Positions 1 to 6,007 of a stretch of 12,134 nucleotides of DNA are shown here, in pieces (positions within the stretch are counted from its first letter, which is position 1; the number at the start of each line of letters is the position of its first letter). The DNA is from Clostridia bacterium. GTDB lineage: Bacteria > Bacillota > DSM-521 > Neomoorellales > Neomoorellaceae. Location: the NCBI GenBank assembly GCA_030445875.1, contig JASUSX010000033.1, positions 1 to 12,134 of the forward strand. Direction: 5' to 3'. Position numbers and translations under genes: made by a program. The notes below the pieces were generated by a model, which saw nothing but the letters and a program-made list of their open reading frames with translations, was not told the origin of the DNA and did not search any database.

Positions 1-1
1 T

Positions 2-226
2 CTACCGTCGGCTACCCTTGGGGAATTGGTTGAGGCCGCCAGGCGATTGCATTTAACATGGGAGGCTTGCCATCAACTCCAGGCAGCCAATACAGTCAAG
101 ATGCAGCAGGCTTTAGCAATTGCCAAGAACGAATTGGACCAAATACAAACGGCCCGGCAGATGGCTCGCGCCTACCACCAGGGAAATAGGGCCATAGCAC
201 CCCGTTGCCTTGACCGGCAACTTTGA
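2..226 (+). CDS. C-terminal fragment of small helical protein, possibly FlgN-like chaperone
   Basis: The reading frame is open from the left edge and ends at TGA 224-226, so only the C-terminal 74 residues or so are present. The fragment is rich in Leu, Ala, Gln and charged residues with no Pro or Gly in its core, and looks like one or two long amphipathic helices (for example QALAIAKNELDQIQTARQMA). The pattern of a long helix containing an 'AAN' turn followed by a Tyr-x-x-Gly near the end resembles the C-terminal part of FlgN, the export chaperone of hook-filament junction proteins. A flagellar neighbourhood supports this. The similarity is one of pattern only and could be coincidental. A TTG at 26 could act as an internal start, but the frame continues upstream of it, so a truncated longer gene is more likely. 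Confidence 0.5.
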   Translation, partial: LPSATLGELVEAARRLHLTWEACHQLQAANTVKMQQALAIAKNELDQIQTARQMARAYHQGNRAIAPRCLDRQL

Positions 227-234
227 ATTACATC

Positions 235-251
235 CCGCAGGTAAACTGCGG
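235..251 (+). other. Small hairpin between the FlgN-like gene and the AbrB-like gene
   Basis: CCGCAG (235-240) and CTGCGG (246-251) are perfect complements separated by GTAAA. The hairpin lies just after the stop at 226 and ahead of the ATG at 273. No T-run follows, so it is not a standard terminator. It may protect the upstream 3' end or have no function. Confidence 0.35.
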
Positions 252-272
252 AAAGTATGGGGGTTAGGGAGA

Positions 273-476
273 ATGGGCAGGCAGGTCGAGATAACGAAGC
301 TGTCCAGCCGGGGGCAGGTCGTTATCCCCAAGGAGATCCGGCAGCAGCTGGGCTGGGAACCCGGGGACCATATGGCCGTAGAAATACGGGGGGACGTAGT
401 CGTTCTGCGGCGCCTGTTGCTGGAGGGCTATCCGGAGGAAAATTCCCCGCCAGCCAGGGTGAGCCTGGTAAAATAG
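273..476 (+). CDS. AbrB/SpoVT-type (MazE-like) DNA-binding protein
   Basis: A 67-residue protein. Residues 5-45 or so form a clear swapped-hairpin AbrB domain: the stretch TKLSSRGQVVIPKEIRQQLG, then WEPGD, then a beta-rich VEIRGDVVVLRR segment. This fold binds DNA as a dimer and is used by transition-state regulators (AbrB, Abh, SpoVT) and by antitoxins such as MazE. No toxin gene follows, so a stand-alone regulator is more likely than an antitoxin. The ATG at 273 is chosen because the domain starts directly after it and AGGGAG precedes it closely, although the spacing is short. An upstream ATG in frame at 210 would overlap the preceding gene and add 21 residues with no domain. The tail after residue 50 is short and Pro/Ser-rich. 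Its targets cannot be told from the sequence. Confidence 0.85.
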   Translation: MGRQVEITKLSSRGQVVIPKEIRQQLGWEPGDHMAVEIRGDVVVLRRLLLEGYPEENSPPARVSLVK

Positions 477-649
477 CGCTAGCATAACCGGATTAAAGGT
501 TGAATGACAACAGAGGCAGCGGGGACGCCCCTCGTATCTGCCTTACAATATTTAGTAGATTAACTAAAGCGGTAGTGCAAGCCCTAGCAGACAGGCCAAG
601 TAGGCGTAGCAGGTAGAAGTGATAGGGGAAATAAGGGGTTAAATGGTCG
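477..649 (+). other. Non-coding stretch with a two-tier hairpin; possible transcript of unknown role
   Basis: No plausible reading frame with a ribosome site is seen. A two-part hairpin is present: AGGCAG (514-519) pairs with CTGCCT (538-543), enclosing GGGG (521-524) pairing with CCCC (528-531). The stretch runs directly into the strong intrinsic terminator at 650-686. It is either the long 3' untranslated region of the AbrB-like gene or a separate small RNA. It matches no RNA family that I can recognise. Confidence 0.3.
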
Positions 650-686
650 TAAAGGGTCGTCCTGTATGAACGGCTCTTTATTTTTT
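650..686 (+). terminator. Strong intrinsic terminator upstream of the flagellar operon
   Basis: TAAAGGGTCGT (650-660) pairs over 11 positions with ACGGCTCTTTA (670-680), with two G-U wobbles and no mismatch. The loop is nine bases (661-669) and six T residues follow at 681-686. It should end transcription coming from the AbrB-like gene or the stretch before it, and so insulate the flagellar operon and its riboswitch. Confidence 0.8.
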
Positions 687-767
687 GGTTAAATTTTTCT
701 CTTCATGCAGGAATTTGCCAGGATGTGTTGAATAAATACCGAAAGTATCCAAGGTAAAACTTTCTTA

Positions 768-860
768 CCCGGGCGTCAAGGGCAAGCTCCCTGAAAGGGG
801 ATGCGCGCAAAGCCATGGGTCTAAAGTCCGCCAGGACGGACTATGATTGCCAGGCTGCCG
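768..860 (+). promoter_or_regulatory. Cyclic di-GMP-I (GEMM-I) riboswitch aptamer
   Basis: The hallmarks of the GEMM-I family are present in order. AAGGGCAA (778-785) is followed by a helix (786-792 with 797-804) capped by a GAAA tetraloop (793-796). The joining motif GCGCAAAGCC is at 805-814, then GGGTCTAAAG (817-826). A second helix is AGTCCG (825-830) with CGGACT (837-842), and the conserved tail TTGCCAGGCTGCCG is at 847-860. A closing helix can form between CGGGC (770-774) and GCCG (857-860). This class senses the second messenger c-di-GMP. Its position before flgB and a terminator fits control of motility, as known for flagellar operons in other Clostridia. The exact outer boundaries are approximate. 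No convincing promoter was found in 690-765. Confidence 0.92.
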
Positions 861-878
861 TTTCCGGTGCCTTCGTCC

Positions 879-898
879 TGCCCGGAGGGGCATTTTTT
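879..898 (+). terminator. Riboswitch expression-platform terminator
   Basis: TGCCC (879-883) pairs with GGGCA (888-892) across a GGAG loop, followed by six T residues (893-898). It lies 19 bases after the aptamer and before flgB, as expected for transcriptional control. GCCCGG (880-885), which overlaps the 5' arm, is also complementary to CCGGGC (769-774) in the aptamer's outer helix, giving a candidate anti-terminator. By this reading c-di-GMP binding promotes termination. Confidence 0.8.
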
Positions 899-901
899 AT
901 A

Positions 902-1001
902 GGACTAAAGTCCTACCTCAATTTGGGCCTTTAGTCCGATACCCAAATTACCATAGAAATGATAAAGTGGTAACTGTTGGAGAAAAACATCGATTCTCCA
1001 A
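902..1001 (+). other. Hairpin-rich leader between riboswitch terminator and flgB
   Basis: Several inverted repeats occupy this gene-free leader. GGACTAAAG (902-910) pairs with CTTTAGTCC (929-937). AATTTGGG (920-927) pairs with CCCAAATT (942-949), interleaved with the first pair, so the two are either alternatives or a pseudoknot. TTACCA (948-953) pairs with TGGTAA (968-973). TTGGAGAA (977-984) pairs with TTCTCCAA (994-1001), just upstream of the flgB ribosome site. These may control message stability or flgB translation; the role is inference. Confidence 0.5.
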
Positions 1002-1020
1002 GAAAAAGGGGGAAGATTAG

Positions 1021-1419
1021 GTGTTCATGACGCCGGCCATGTATGTGCTGGAAAAATCCCTGGACACGGCCGCCCTGCGCCAACGGACCATCGCCCACAA
1101 TATCGCCAACGTCAATACCCCCGGCTTCAAGCGGTCCGAGGTTTCCTTTGAAGACCAACTGCGGCAGGCCCTGGGCCTGGAGGCCGGCCTGTCCCTGGAC
1201 CGCACCAACCCCTATCATCTCCCGGTGGGGGGCCTGGACATCACGCCCCGGGTTAACCAGGACAATAGCACCACCATGCGCCAGGACGGCAACAACGTCG
1301 ATATTGACGTGGAGATGGTCAACCTGGCCCAGAACAGCCTGAACTTTAATTTTGCCACCCAGCAGTTGAACTCCCGCCTGGCCATGCTGCGCTACGTGAT
1401 TAACGAGGGCCGGCGTTAG
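1021..1419 (+). CDS. flgB: Flagellar basal-body rod protein FlgB
   Basis: A 132-residue protein, the usual length for FlgB, which forms the proximal rod next to the MS ring. The N-terminal rod-protein motif covers residues 20-40, including HNIANVNTPGFKRSEVSFED, and the C-terminal helix includes EMVNLAQNSLNFNFATQQLN before a short basic end. Both terminal helices are expected to form the coiled-coil packing of the rod. The GTG at 1021 is chosen because AAGGGGGAAG (about 1005-1014) sits at a normal distance from it; an ATG at 1027 would be too far. It is the first gene of the flagellar operon and lies downstream of the c-di-GMP riboswitch. It is followed by flgC after 12 bases. It is exported by the flagellar type III system, so no signal peptide is expected. 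Confidence 0.95.
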   Translation: MFMTPAMYVLEKSLDTAALRQRTIAHNIANVNTPGFKRSEVSFEDQLRQALGLEAGLSLDRTNPYHLPVGGLDITPRVNQDNSTTMRQDGNNVDIDVEMVNLAQNSLNFNFATQQLNSRLAMLRYVINEGRR

Positions 1420-1431
1420 GAGGTAGAAAAA

Positions 1432-1890
1432 ATGGAGTTACTGCCTGCCCTGGCCGCCAGCGCTTCCGGCCTTACGGCCGAGCGGCTGCGCCTGGACCTT
1501 ATCGCCAGCAACCTGGCCAATATCAACACCACCCGCGTACCCGGGGACCCCAACGGTGGCCCCTACCGGCGGAAAGTGCCGGTTTTCGCGGAGAAGCTGC
1601 GGGAGGCCCTGGGGCCGGGGTTAGGCCCCGCGCCCGGCCAACAGCCCTATCAGGCCCCGGGCCAGGGGGTAACGGTGGCGGCTATTGTGGAGGATAATAC
1701 GCCGCCGCGCCTGGTCTACGACCCGTCCCACCCGGACGCCGACGCCAACGGCTATGTCCGCTTGCCTAATATCAATGTGGTGAACGAAATGGTGGACATG
1801 ATCACCGCCACCCGGGCCTACGAGGCCAACGTGACAGTCCTGAACGCCGCCAAGGCCATGACCTTGAAGGCCCTGGAGATCGGCCGTTAG
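1432..1890 (+). CDS. flgC: Flagellar basal-body rod protein FlgC
   Basis: A 152-residue proximal rod protein, normal for FlgC. The N-terminal region has SASGLTAERLRLDLIASNLA followed by NINTTR, the FlgC form of the rod/hook motif. The C-terminal half has the FlgC-typical stretch YVRLPNINVVNEMVDMITAT then RAYEANVTVLNAAKAM. The middle region (about residues 60-80) is Pro/Gly-rich. The ATG at 1432 has a strong AGGAGG site at about 1419-1424, overlapping the flgB stop region, so the two genes are probably translationally linked. FlgC assembles on FlgB in the rod that crosses the periplasm-equivalent space and cell wall. The next gene, fliE, follows only after 192 bases, an unusually long gap for this operon. 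Confidence 0.95.
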   Translation: MELLPALAASASGLTAERLRLDLIASNLANINTTRVPGDPNGGPYRRKVPVFAEKLREALGPGLGPAPGQQPYQAPGQGVTVAAIVEDNTPPRLVYDPSHPDADANGYVRLPNINVVNEMVDMITATRAYEANVTVLNAAKAMTLKALEIGR

Positions 1891-2006
1891 ACTTAAAGTC
1901 AAGCCACCCCCGCCGTCGAGGAAGCTAAAGGGCCAGGTTTATTAGCCCATCTTATTTCGGAAGGAGTTACCCCGCGCGGAGCGCACCGTGATGGAGGAAA
2001 ATTGCG

Positions 2007-2046
2007 GGCTGGCATTTGTTTGGAGCGAGCAAAAACAATGCCAGCC
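2007..2046 (+). repeat. Strong hairpin between flgC and fliE
   Basis: GGCTGGCATTTGTTT (2007-2021) pairs with AAACAATGCCAGCC (2033-2046), a 14-pair stem with a single bulged T and an 11-base loop. No T-run follows, so it is not a standard terminator. It lies in the 192-base gap before fliE, just ahead of the fliE ribosome site (AGAAGGGGG, about 2066-2073). A GGAGGAAAATTG at 1994-2004 also resembles a translation start, in frame with fliE. It may be an RNA-processing or stability element, or part of a dispersed repeat. Confidence 0.6.
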
Positions 2047-2082
2047 TGGAGTAAAGTTATTTTCAGAAGGGGGATATTCCTG

Positions 2083-2400
2083 ATGCTGGTTAATCCAGTT
2101 TCCCTGCTCATGCCGGCCCCCCTGCAGGAGAGCCAGCAACCAGCCCCAACGTCCGCCAACCAGGGGACGGAACCTATCGCCCGGTCCTTCGGTGACCTGC
2201 TCAAGGCCAAACTGGGGGAGATCAACACCCTGCAGCAGCAGGCCGACGCCCTCACCCAGGAGTACCTGGCCGGCCAGGTGGAGGATGTCCACCAGGTCAT
2301 GCTCGCCCTGGAACAGGCCAACCTTTCCCTGCAGCTGGCCATGCAGGTCCGCAATAAAGCCGTGGAGGCCTACCAGGAAATCGCTCGGATGCAAGTGTAA
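2083..2400 (+). CDS. fliE: Flagellar hook-basal body complex protein FliE
   Basis: A 105-residue protein of the usual FliE length. FliE is the adaptor between the FliF ring and the rod and is needed for export of later substrates. The N-terminus MLVNPVSLL fits the family pattern, followed by a Pro/Gln-rich segment. The conserved part is SFGDLLKAKLGEIN at about residues 43-56, and VEDVHQVMLALEQANLSLQL then AMQVRNKAVEAYQEIARM at the C-terminus. The ATG at 2083 is chosen for its AGAAGGGGG site (2066-2073) and family length. The frame stays open upstream to a TTG at 2002 with its own good ribosome site, which would add 27 residues not expected in FliE. It is 108 bases before fliF. Confidence 0.93.
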   Translation: MLVNPVSLLMPAPLQESQQPAPTSANQGTEPIARSFGDLLKAKLGEINTLQQQADALTQEYLAGQVEDVHQVMLALEQANLSLQLAMQVRNKAVEAYQEIARMQV

Positions 2401-2437
2401 AACCTTGATACTCAGTATCCTCCAGGCGAAATAAGAT

Positions 2438-2466
2438 TTGACGTACAGTGGGCAGGGAGATAATAT
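2438..2466 (+). promoter_or_regulatory. Candidate internal sigma-A promoter ahead of fliF
   Basis: TTGACG (2438-2443) is one base from the -35 consensus and is followed by a 17-base spacer and TAATAT (2461-2466). An alternative -10, GATAAT (2459-2464), is closer to consensus but has only a 15-base spacer. The site lies in the AT-richer gap between fliE and fliF. If active it would transcribe fliF onwards without passing the riboswitch. This is a prediction from consensus only. Confidence 0.45.
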
Positions 2467-2508
2467 TAGTAATGGTTACCGAAACTAATTACCTTCAGGA
2501 GTCTTTCG

Positions 2509-4101
2509 ATGAAGGTTAAAGATATACGCAACAGGTTAACAAATTTCTGGCAGGGTCTAACCCCGGGCCGCCGTTCAGCCCTGGTAGTGGTAAGCGTGGC
2601 CGCCCTGCTGGCTGGCGCCTTTTTAGTGCAGTGGCTCTTAAAGCCCCAGTACGCGCCCCTCTTTACCAACCTGCAGCAGAGGGACGCGGCGGCGGTGGTG
2701 GAAAAGCTGAAAGAGATGAAAGTGCCCTACCAACTGGCCAGCGAGGGGACGACCATCATGGTGCCCAAAGAGCAGCTTTACCAGTTGCGCCTGGACCTGG
2801 CCAGCGCCGGGGTCCTGAACAGCGGCCAGGGCTTTGAGCTCTTTGACCAGAACAAGCTGGGCATGACCGACTTTGAGCGCAACCTGGACTACCAGCGCGC
2901 CCTCATGGGGGAACTGCAGCGGACCATCGTGGCCTTAAATGAAGTGGAAGACGCCCGGGTGCACCTGGTCATCCCGTCGCCCAGCGTCTTCTTGCAGGAA
3001 CAGCAGCCGCCCTCGGCGGCGGTGATGCTGAAACTCAAACCCTTGGCCAGGCTCAAGCCGGGGCAGGTGAAGGGCATCATGGAGCTGGTGGCCGCCAGCG
3101 TACCGGGGCTGAAGCTGGAGAATATCCGCGTGATAGACATTTACGGTAACGTCCTGAGCGATGGCGTCAGCGAGGAGGCCAACGCCCCCTTGGGCCAGAA
3201 GCAGCAGGCCCAGATGGAGCTGAAGCGGCAGTATGAAAAAGACCTGGAGCAACGCCTCCAGGCCATGCTGAACCAGATCCTGGGGCCGGGCAAGGCCGTG
3301 GCCATGGTGACGGCCGACCTGAACTTCAACCAGCAGGAGATCCAGCAGACGGTCTGGGGTAATAACGTCGTGCGAAGTGAGGAGACAAAGAATGAGCAGG
3401 GTACCACCACCGGCGGCGCCGGGGGCGCGCCGGCCGGGACAGCGACTAATAACCAGCAGTACACCTGGACCAACCCCGCCCAAGGTAACTACACTAAAAC
3501 CGATAATATCCGTAACTACGAAGTGGACAAAACCGATACCCACACCATCGTAGCCCCCGGCCAGGTCCGGCGCCTCTCCACGGCCGTGGCCGTCAACGGC
3601 CCGGTGAATGCGGCCCTGAACACCCAGATCCAGCAGATTGTGCGGGCCGCCGTGGGTTACGACCCGAACCGGAACGATTTAATCCAGGTCGAAAGCATAA
3701 CCTTCGACAACTCCCTGCAGCAGCAGATGGCGGATGCCATGGCCGCCCAGCAGCAGCGCCAGCAAAAGCTGCAGCAGTATCTCCTCTGGGGGGCGGCCGG
3801 GCTGGCTTCCCTGCTAATGTTGCTGTTGCTCATCTTCTTCTTGCTGCGGCGCCGGCGCCGGGCCGCTTTATCGGAACAGCTTACCGGCGGGGCCACCCTG
3901 GCTGGCCGGCCTTTACCGGCCGGGCTCCAGGCCGGGATCCCGGTAGAACCCCTGGCGGTCCAACCGGCGGAGCCAGTAGACGTAGAAAAGGAACGCCAGG
4001 AGGCCGAGCGCAAGGCCAAAATGGAACACCTGCGGGAGATCATCCGCCAGCGGCCGGAGGATGCGGCCCTCTTACTCAAGGCCTGGCTGATAGAGGATTA
4101 G
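2509..4101 (+). CDS. fliF: Flagellar MS-ring protein FliF
   Basis: A 530-residue protein, normal for FliF, which forms the membrane-embedded MS ring on which the flagellum and its export gate are built. A first membrane segment lies at about residues 24-44, followed by YAPLFTNLQQRDAAAVVEKL, the start of the YscJ/FliF ring-building domain. ELQRTIVALNEVEDARVHLV and IRVIDIYGNVLSD mark the second ring-building domain. A Gly/Ala/Thr/Asn-rich insert at about residues 295-325 precedes YEVDKTDTHTIVAPGQVRRL. A second membrane segment is at about 425-446, followed by a cluster of five arginines. The C-terminal tail REIIRQRPEDAALLLKAWLI is the expected FliG-binding helix. The ATG at 2509 has CAGGAG about nine bases upstream. 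It is followed by fliG after 12 bases. Confidence 0.97.
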   Translation: MKVKDIRNRLTNFWQGLTPGRRSALVVVSVAALLAGAFLVQWLLKPQYAPLFTNLQQRDAAAVVEKLKEMKVPYQLASEGTTIMVPKEQLYQLRLDLASAGVLNSGQGFELFDQNKLGMTDFERNLDYQRALMGELQRTIVALNEVEDARVHLVIPSPSVFLQEQQPPSAAVMLKLKPLARLKPGQVKGIMELVAASVPGLKLENIRVIDIYGNVLSDGVSEEANAPLGQKQQAQMELKRQYEKDLEQRLQAMLNQILGPGKAVAMVTADLNFNQQEIQQTVWGNNVVRSEETKNEQGTTTGGAGGAPAGTATNNQQYTWTNPAQGNYTKTDNIRNYEVDKTDTHTIVAPGQVRRLSTAVAVNGPVNAALNTQIQQIVRAAVGYDPNRNDLIQVESITFDNSLQQQMADAMAAQQQRQQKLQQYLLWGAAGLASLLMLLLLIFFLLRRRRRAALSEQLTGGATLAGRPLPAGLQAGIPVEPLAVQPAEPVDVEKERQEAERKAKMEHLREIIRQRPEDAALLLKAWLIED

Positions 4102-4113
4102 GGGTGGCTTTGA

Positions 4114-5124
4114 TTGGCAAGACAGAAGGCCCTCAGCGGCCTGGAGAAGGCAGCCATTTTTCTCATTACCGTGGGGCCAGAGCTATCGTCCTTAATCTTA
4201 AAACAAATGGCCCAGGAGGATATTGAGCGCATCACCTACCAGATCGCCAACATCACCTCCGTGGATCCGGCGACCATGCAGCAGATAGTAGACGAATTCC
4301 TCCAGCTAAGCGATGCCCAGATGTTTATCCTTCAAGGAGGCATCAGGTACGCCCGCGACGTGCTGGAGAAGGCCCTGGGACCGGCCCGGGCGGCGGAGAT
4401 TATCAAAAAGCTCCTGGCCAGTTCCAAGATCCGGCCCTTCAACATGATCCGCAAGGCCGACCCCAAGCAGCTGGTGAACTTTATCTACAACGAGCACCCC
4501 CAGACCATCGCCCTCATCCTGGCTTACCTGGAACCGGAACAGGCCTCGGTGGTCCTGGGGGCCCTGCCGGACCAGCTGCAGGCCGACGTGGCCAAGCGGA
4601 TAGCCCTCATGGAACGGACTTCGCCGGAGACGGTCCGCGAGCTGGAGGGCATCCTGGAGCAGCGCCTATCCTCCCTGGTAGACCAGGACTTCGCTATCGC
4701 CGGCGGGGTGAAGAGCCTGGTGGACATCTTGAACCGGGCCGACCGCACCACCGAGCGCACCATCCTGGAGTCCCTGGAGCAGGACGACCCGGAACTGGCC
4801 GACGAGATCCGCAAGCGCATGTTTGTCTTTGAAGATATCCTCACCCTGGACGACAACTCTATCCGCCGGGTGCTGCGGGAGGTGGACCTCAAAGACCTGG
4901 CCCTGGCCCTCAAGGCGGCGAGCGAGGATGTGGCCGGCCGTATCTACCGCAACCTCTCCAAGCGGGCCGGGGAGATGCTCAAAGAGGATATCGAGTACAT
5001 GGGCCCGGCGCGCCTGCGGGACGTGGAGGAAGCCCAACAACGTATTGTCCAGATTATCCGCCGCTTAGACGAGGCTGGCGAGATTATCATCGCCCGGGGA
5101 GGCGAAGACGCCATTGTGGTCTAG
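4114..5124 (+). CDS. fliG: Flagellar motor switch protein FliG
   Basis: A 336-residue rotor protein of normal length. FliG sits on FliF, forms part of the C-ring and contacts MotA to make torque. The N-terminal domain (about 1-105) begins with LSGLEKAAIFLITVGPELSS and binds FliF. The middle domain carries the EHPQ motif at residues 127-130 (NEHPQTIALILAYL). The Gly-Gly hinge (AGGVK, about 196-200) and the MFVF motif (236-239) separate the middle and C-terminal domains. The C-terminal torque region contains RRVLREVDLKDLALALKAAS and the charged RAGEMLKEDIEYMGPARLRD. The TTG at 4114 is chosen because AGGGGTGG (about 4099-4106) is well spaced and the family N-terminus begins just after it. It slightly overlaps the next gene, fliH. 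Confidence 0.97.
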   Translation: MARQKALSGLEKAAIFLITVGPELSSLILKQMAQEDIERITYQIANITSVDPATMQQIVDEFLQLSDAQMFILQGGIRYARDVLEKALGPARAAEIIKKLLASSKIRPFNMIRKADPKQLVNFIYNEHPQTIALILAYLEPEQASVVLGALPDQLQADVAKRIALMERTSPETVRELEGILEQRLSSLVDQDFAIAGGVKSLVDILNRADRTTERTILESLEQDDPELADEIRKRMFVFEDILTLDDNSIRRVLREVDLKDLALALKAASEDVAGRIYRNLSKRAGEMLKEDIEYMGPARLRDVEEAQQRIVQIIRRLDEAGEIIIARGGEDAIVV

Positions 5125-6007
5125 AGTGCTTAAAGAAGCCCGGCCGGGCCGGGGGGAAAGGGTTATCCCCCTGCGGCCCTTGCAATTGGTCCTGCCGCCG
5201 GATCGTACCCGGGCCGCAGCGGGCGGGGACGCTGCCAGCCAGGGCGGTGGAGGGGAGGCTCCCGGCGGCGAGAACCGGGATACCCTGGCAGTCGCCCGGG
5301 CGGAGGCGGCGGCCATCCTGGACCAGGCCCGCCAGGAGGCAGCGGCCATTAAAGACGCGGCCCGGGCGGAAGGGGAGCAGGTCCTGGCGGAGGCCCGGGT
5401 CGCCGGTGAGGCCCGGGGCTACCAGGAAGGCCTGGAGCGCGCCCGGGAGGAAGCCGGACGGATCCGCCAGGAGGCGGAGGGTATCCGGCAGCAGGCCCGG
5501 CAGGTGCTGGTGGAGGCGCGCCAGGCTTACCAGGACACCATCGCGGCCGCCGAAGGGGAGATTATCGACCTCGCCCTGGCCATTGCCGCCCGGATTATTG
5601 GCCGGGAGGTGGAGCTGCGGCCGGACCTGGTGCTGGAGATCGCCCGCCCGGCTGTGCGCCAGGTGGCCGAGGGCCAGCATTACATAATCTACGCCGCGCC
5701 GGAGGCAGCCGAGGTTATCCGCCAGCGGCGGGCGGAACTCCTGGCCGAGGCGGCGCCGGGGGCCAGGCTCCAGGTCCTCGCTGACCCGGCCTTTAAGGCC
5801 GGCGGCTGCCGGGTGGAGACGGAAAACGGCTTTGTCGACGCCAGCATCGACACCCAGCTGGCGGCAGTGAAGAAGATCCTCCGGGCGGATAACCGTGCTC
5901 CCAGGGTGCTGCCGTCGGTCGAGGAAAGAGGCAGCACCAGCGCGGCGCTAGCCGGCCATGGCGCTGATCCGGCAGCAGGGGAAGAGGGAGGAGGTGGCCG
6001 CCCATGA
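5114..6007 (+). CDS. fliH: Flagellar assembly protein FliH (export ATPase regulator)
   Basis: A 297-residue protein. FliH dimers bind FliI, hold the ATPase inactive until it docks at the export gate, and link it to the C-ring. After a short start (SRVLKEARPGRGERVIPLRP, typical of Firmicutes FliH), residues 55-145 or so form a long Ala/Glu/Arg-rich coiled coil with repeated EA and QEA patterns. The C-terminal FliH/V-ATPase E-like domain has DLALAIAARIIGREVELRPD and GCRVETENGFVDASIDTQLA. The last 35 residues are a Gly/Ala-rich tail. The TTG at 5114 overlaps fliG by 11 bases and has GGGGAGG (5096-5102) upstream; it keeps the family-like 'SRV' before LK. A GTG at 5126 is an alternative but has no good ribosome site. 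The stop overlaps the fliI start as ATGA. Confidence 0.9.
   Translation: MWSRVLKEARPGRGERVIPLRPLQLVLPPDRTRAAAGGDAASQGGGGEAPGGENRDTLAVARAEAAAILDQARQEAAAIKDAARAEGEQVLAEARVAGEARGYQEGLERAREEAGRIRQEAEGIRQQARQVLVEARQAYQDTIAAAEGEIIDLALAIAARIIGREVELRPDLVLEIARPAVRQVAEGQHYIIYAAPEAAEVIRQRRAELLAEAAPGARLQVLADPAFKAGGCRVETENGFVDASIDTQLAAVKKILRADNRAPRVLPSVEERGSTSAALAGHGADPAAGEEGGGGRP

Noticed and set aside
690..765. A clear promoter for the riboswitch and flagellar operon
   Set aside because: TTGCCA (715-720) and TTGAAT (728-733) resemble -35 boxes, but no acceptable -10 box is found at 16-18 bases from either, so no promoter is claimed.
902..945. A sigma-28 (SigD) promoter suggested by TAAAG and CCGATA
   Set aside because: The distance between TAAA (906-909) and TCCGATAC (935-942) is about 25 bases instead of about 15, and the site would lie downstream of the riboswitch.
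2002..2082. An N-terminal extension of FliE from the TTG at 2002
   Set aside because: The family normally starts at the MLVNPVSLL-type sequence, which has its own good ribosome site. The extension is recorded as a finding but not used as the gene start.
5126..5128. GTG start for fliH after the fliG stop
   Set aside because: There is no ribosome site at a suitable distance, and it would remove the family-like SRV residues kept by the TTG at 5114.
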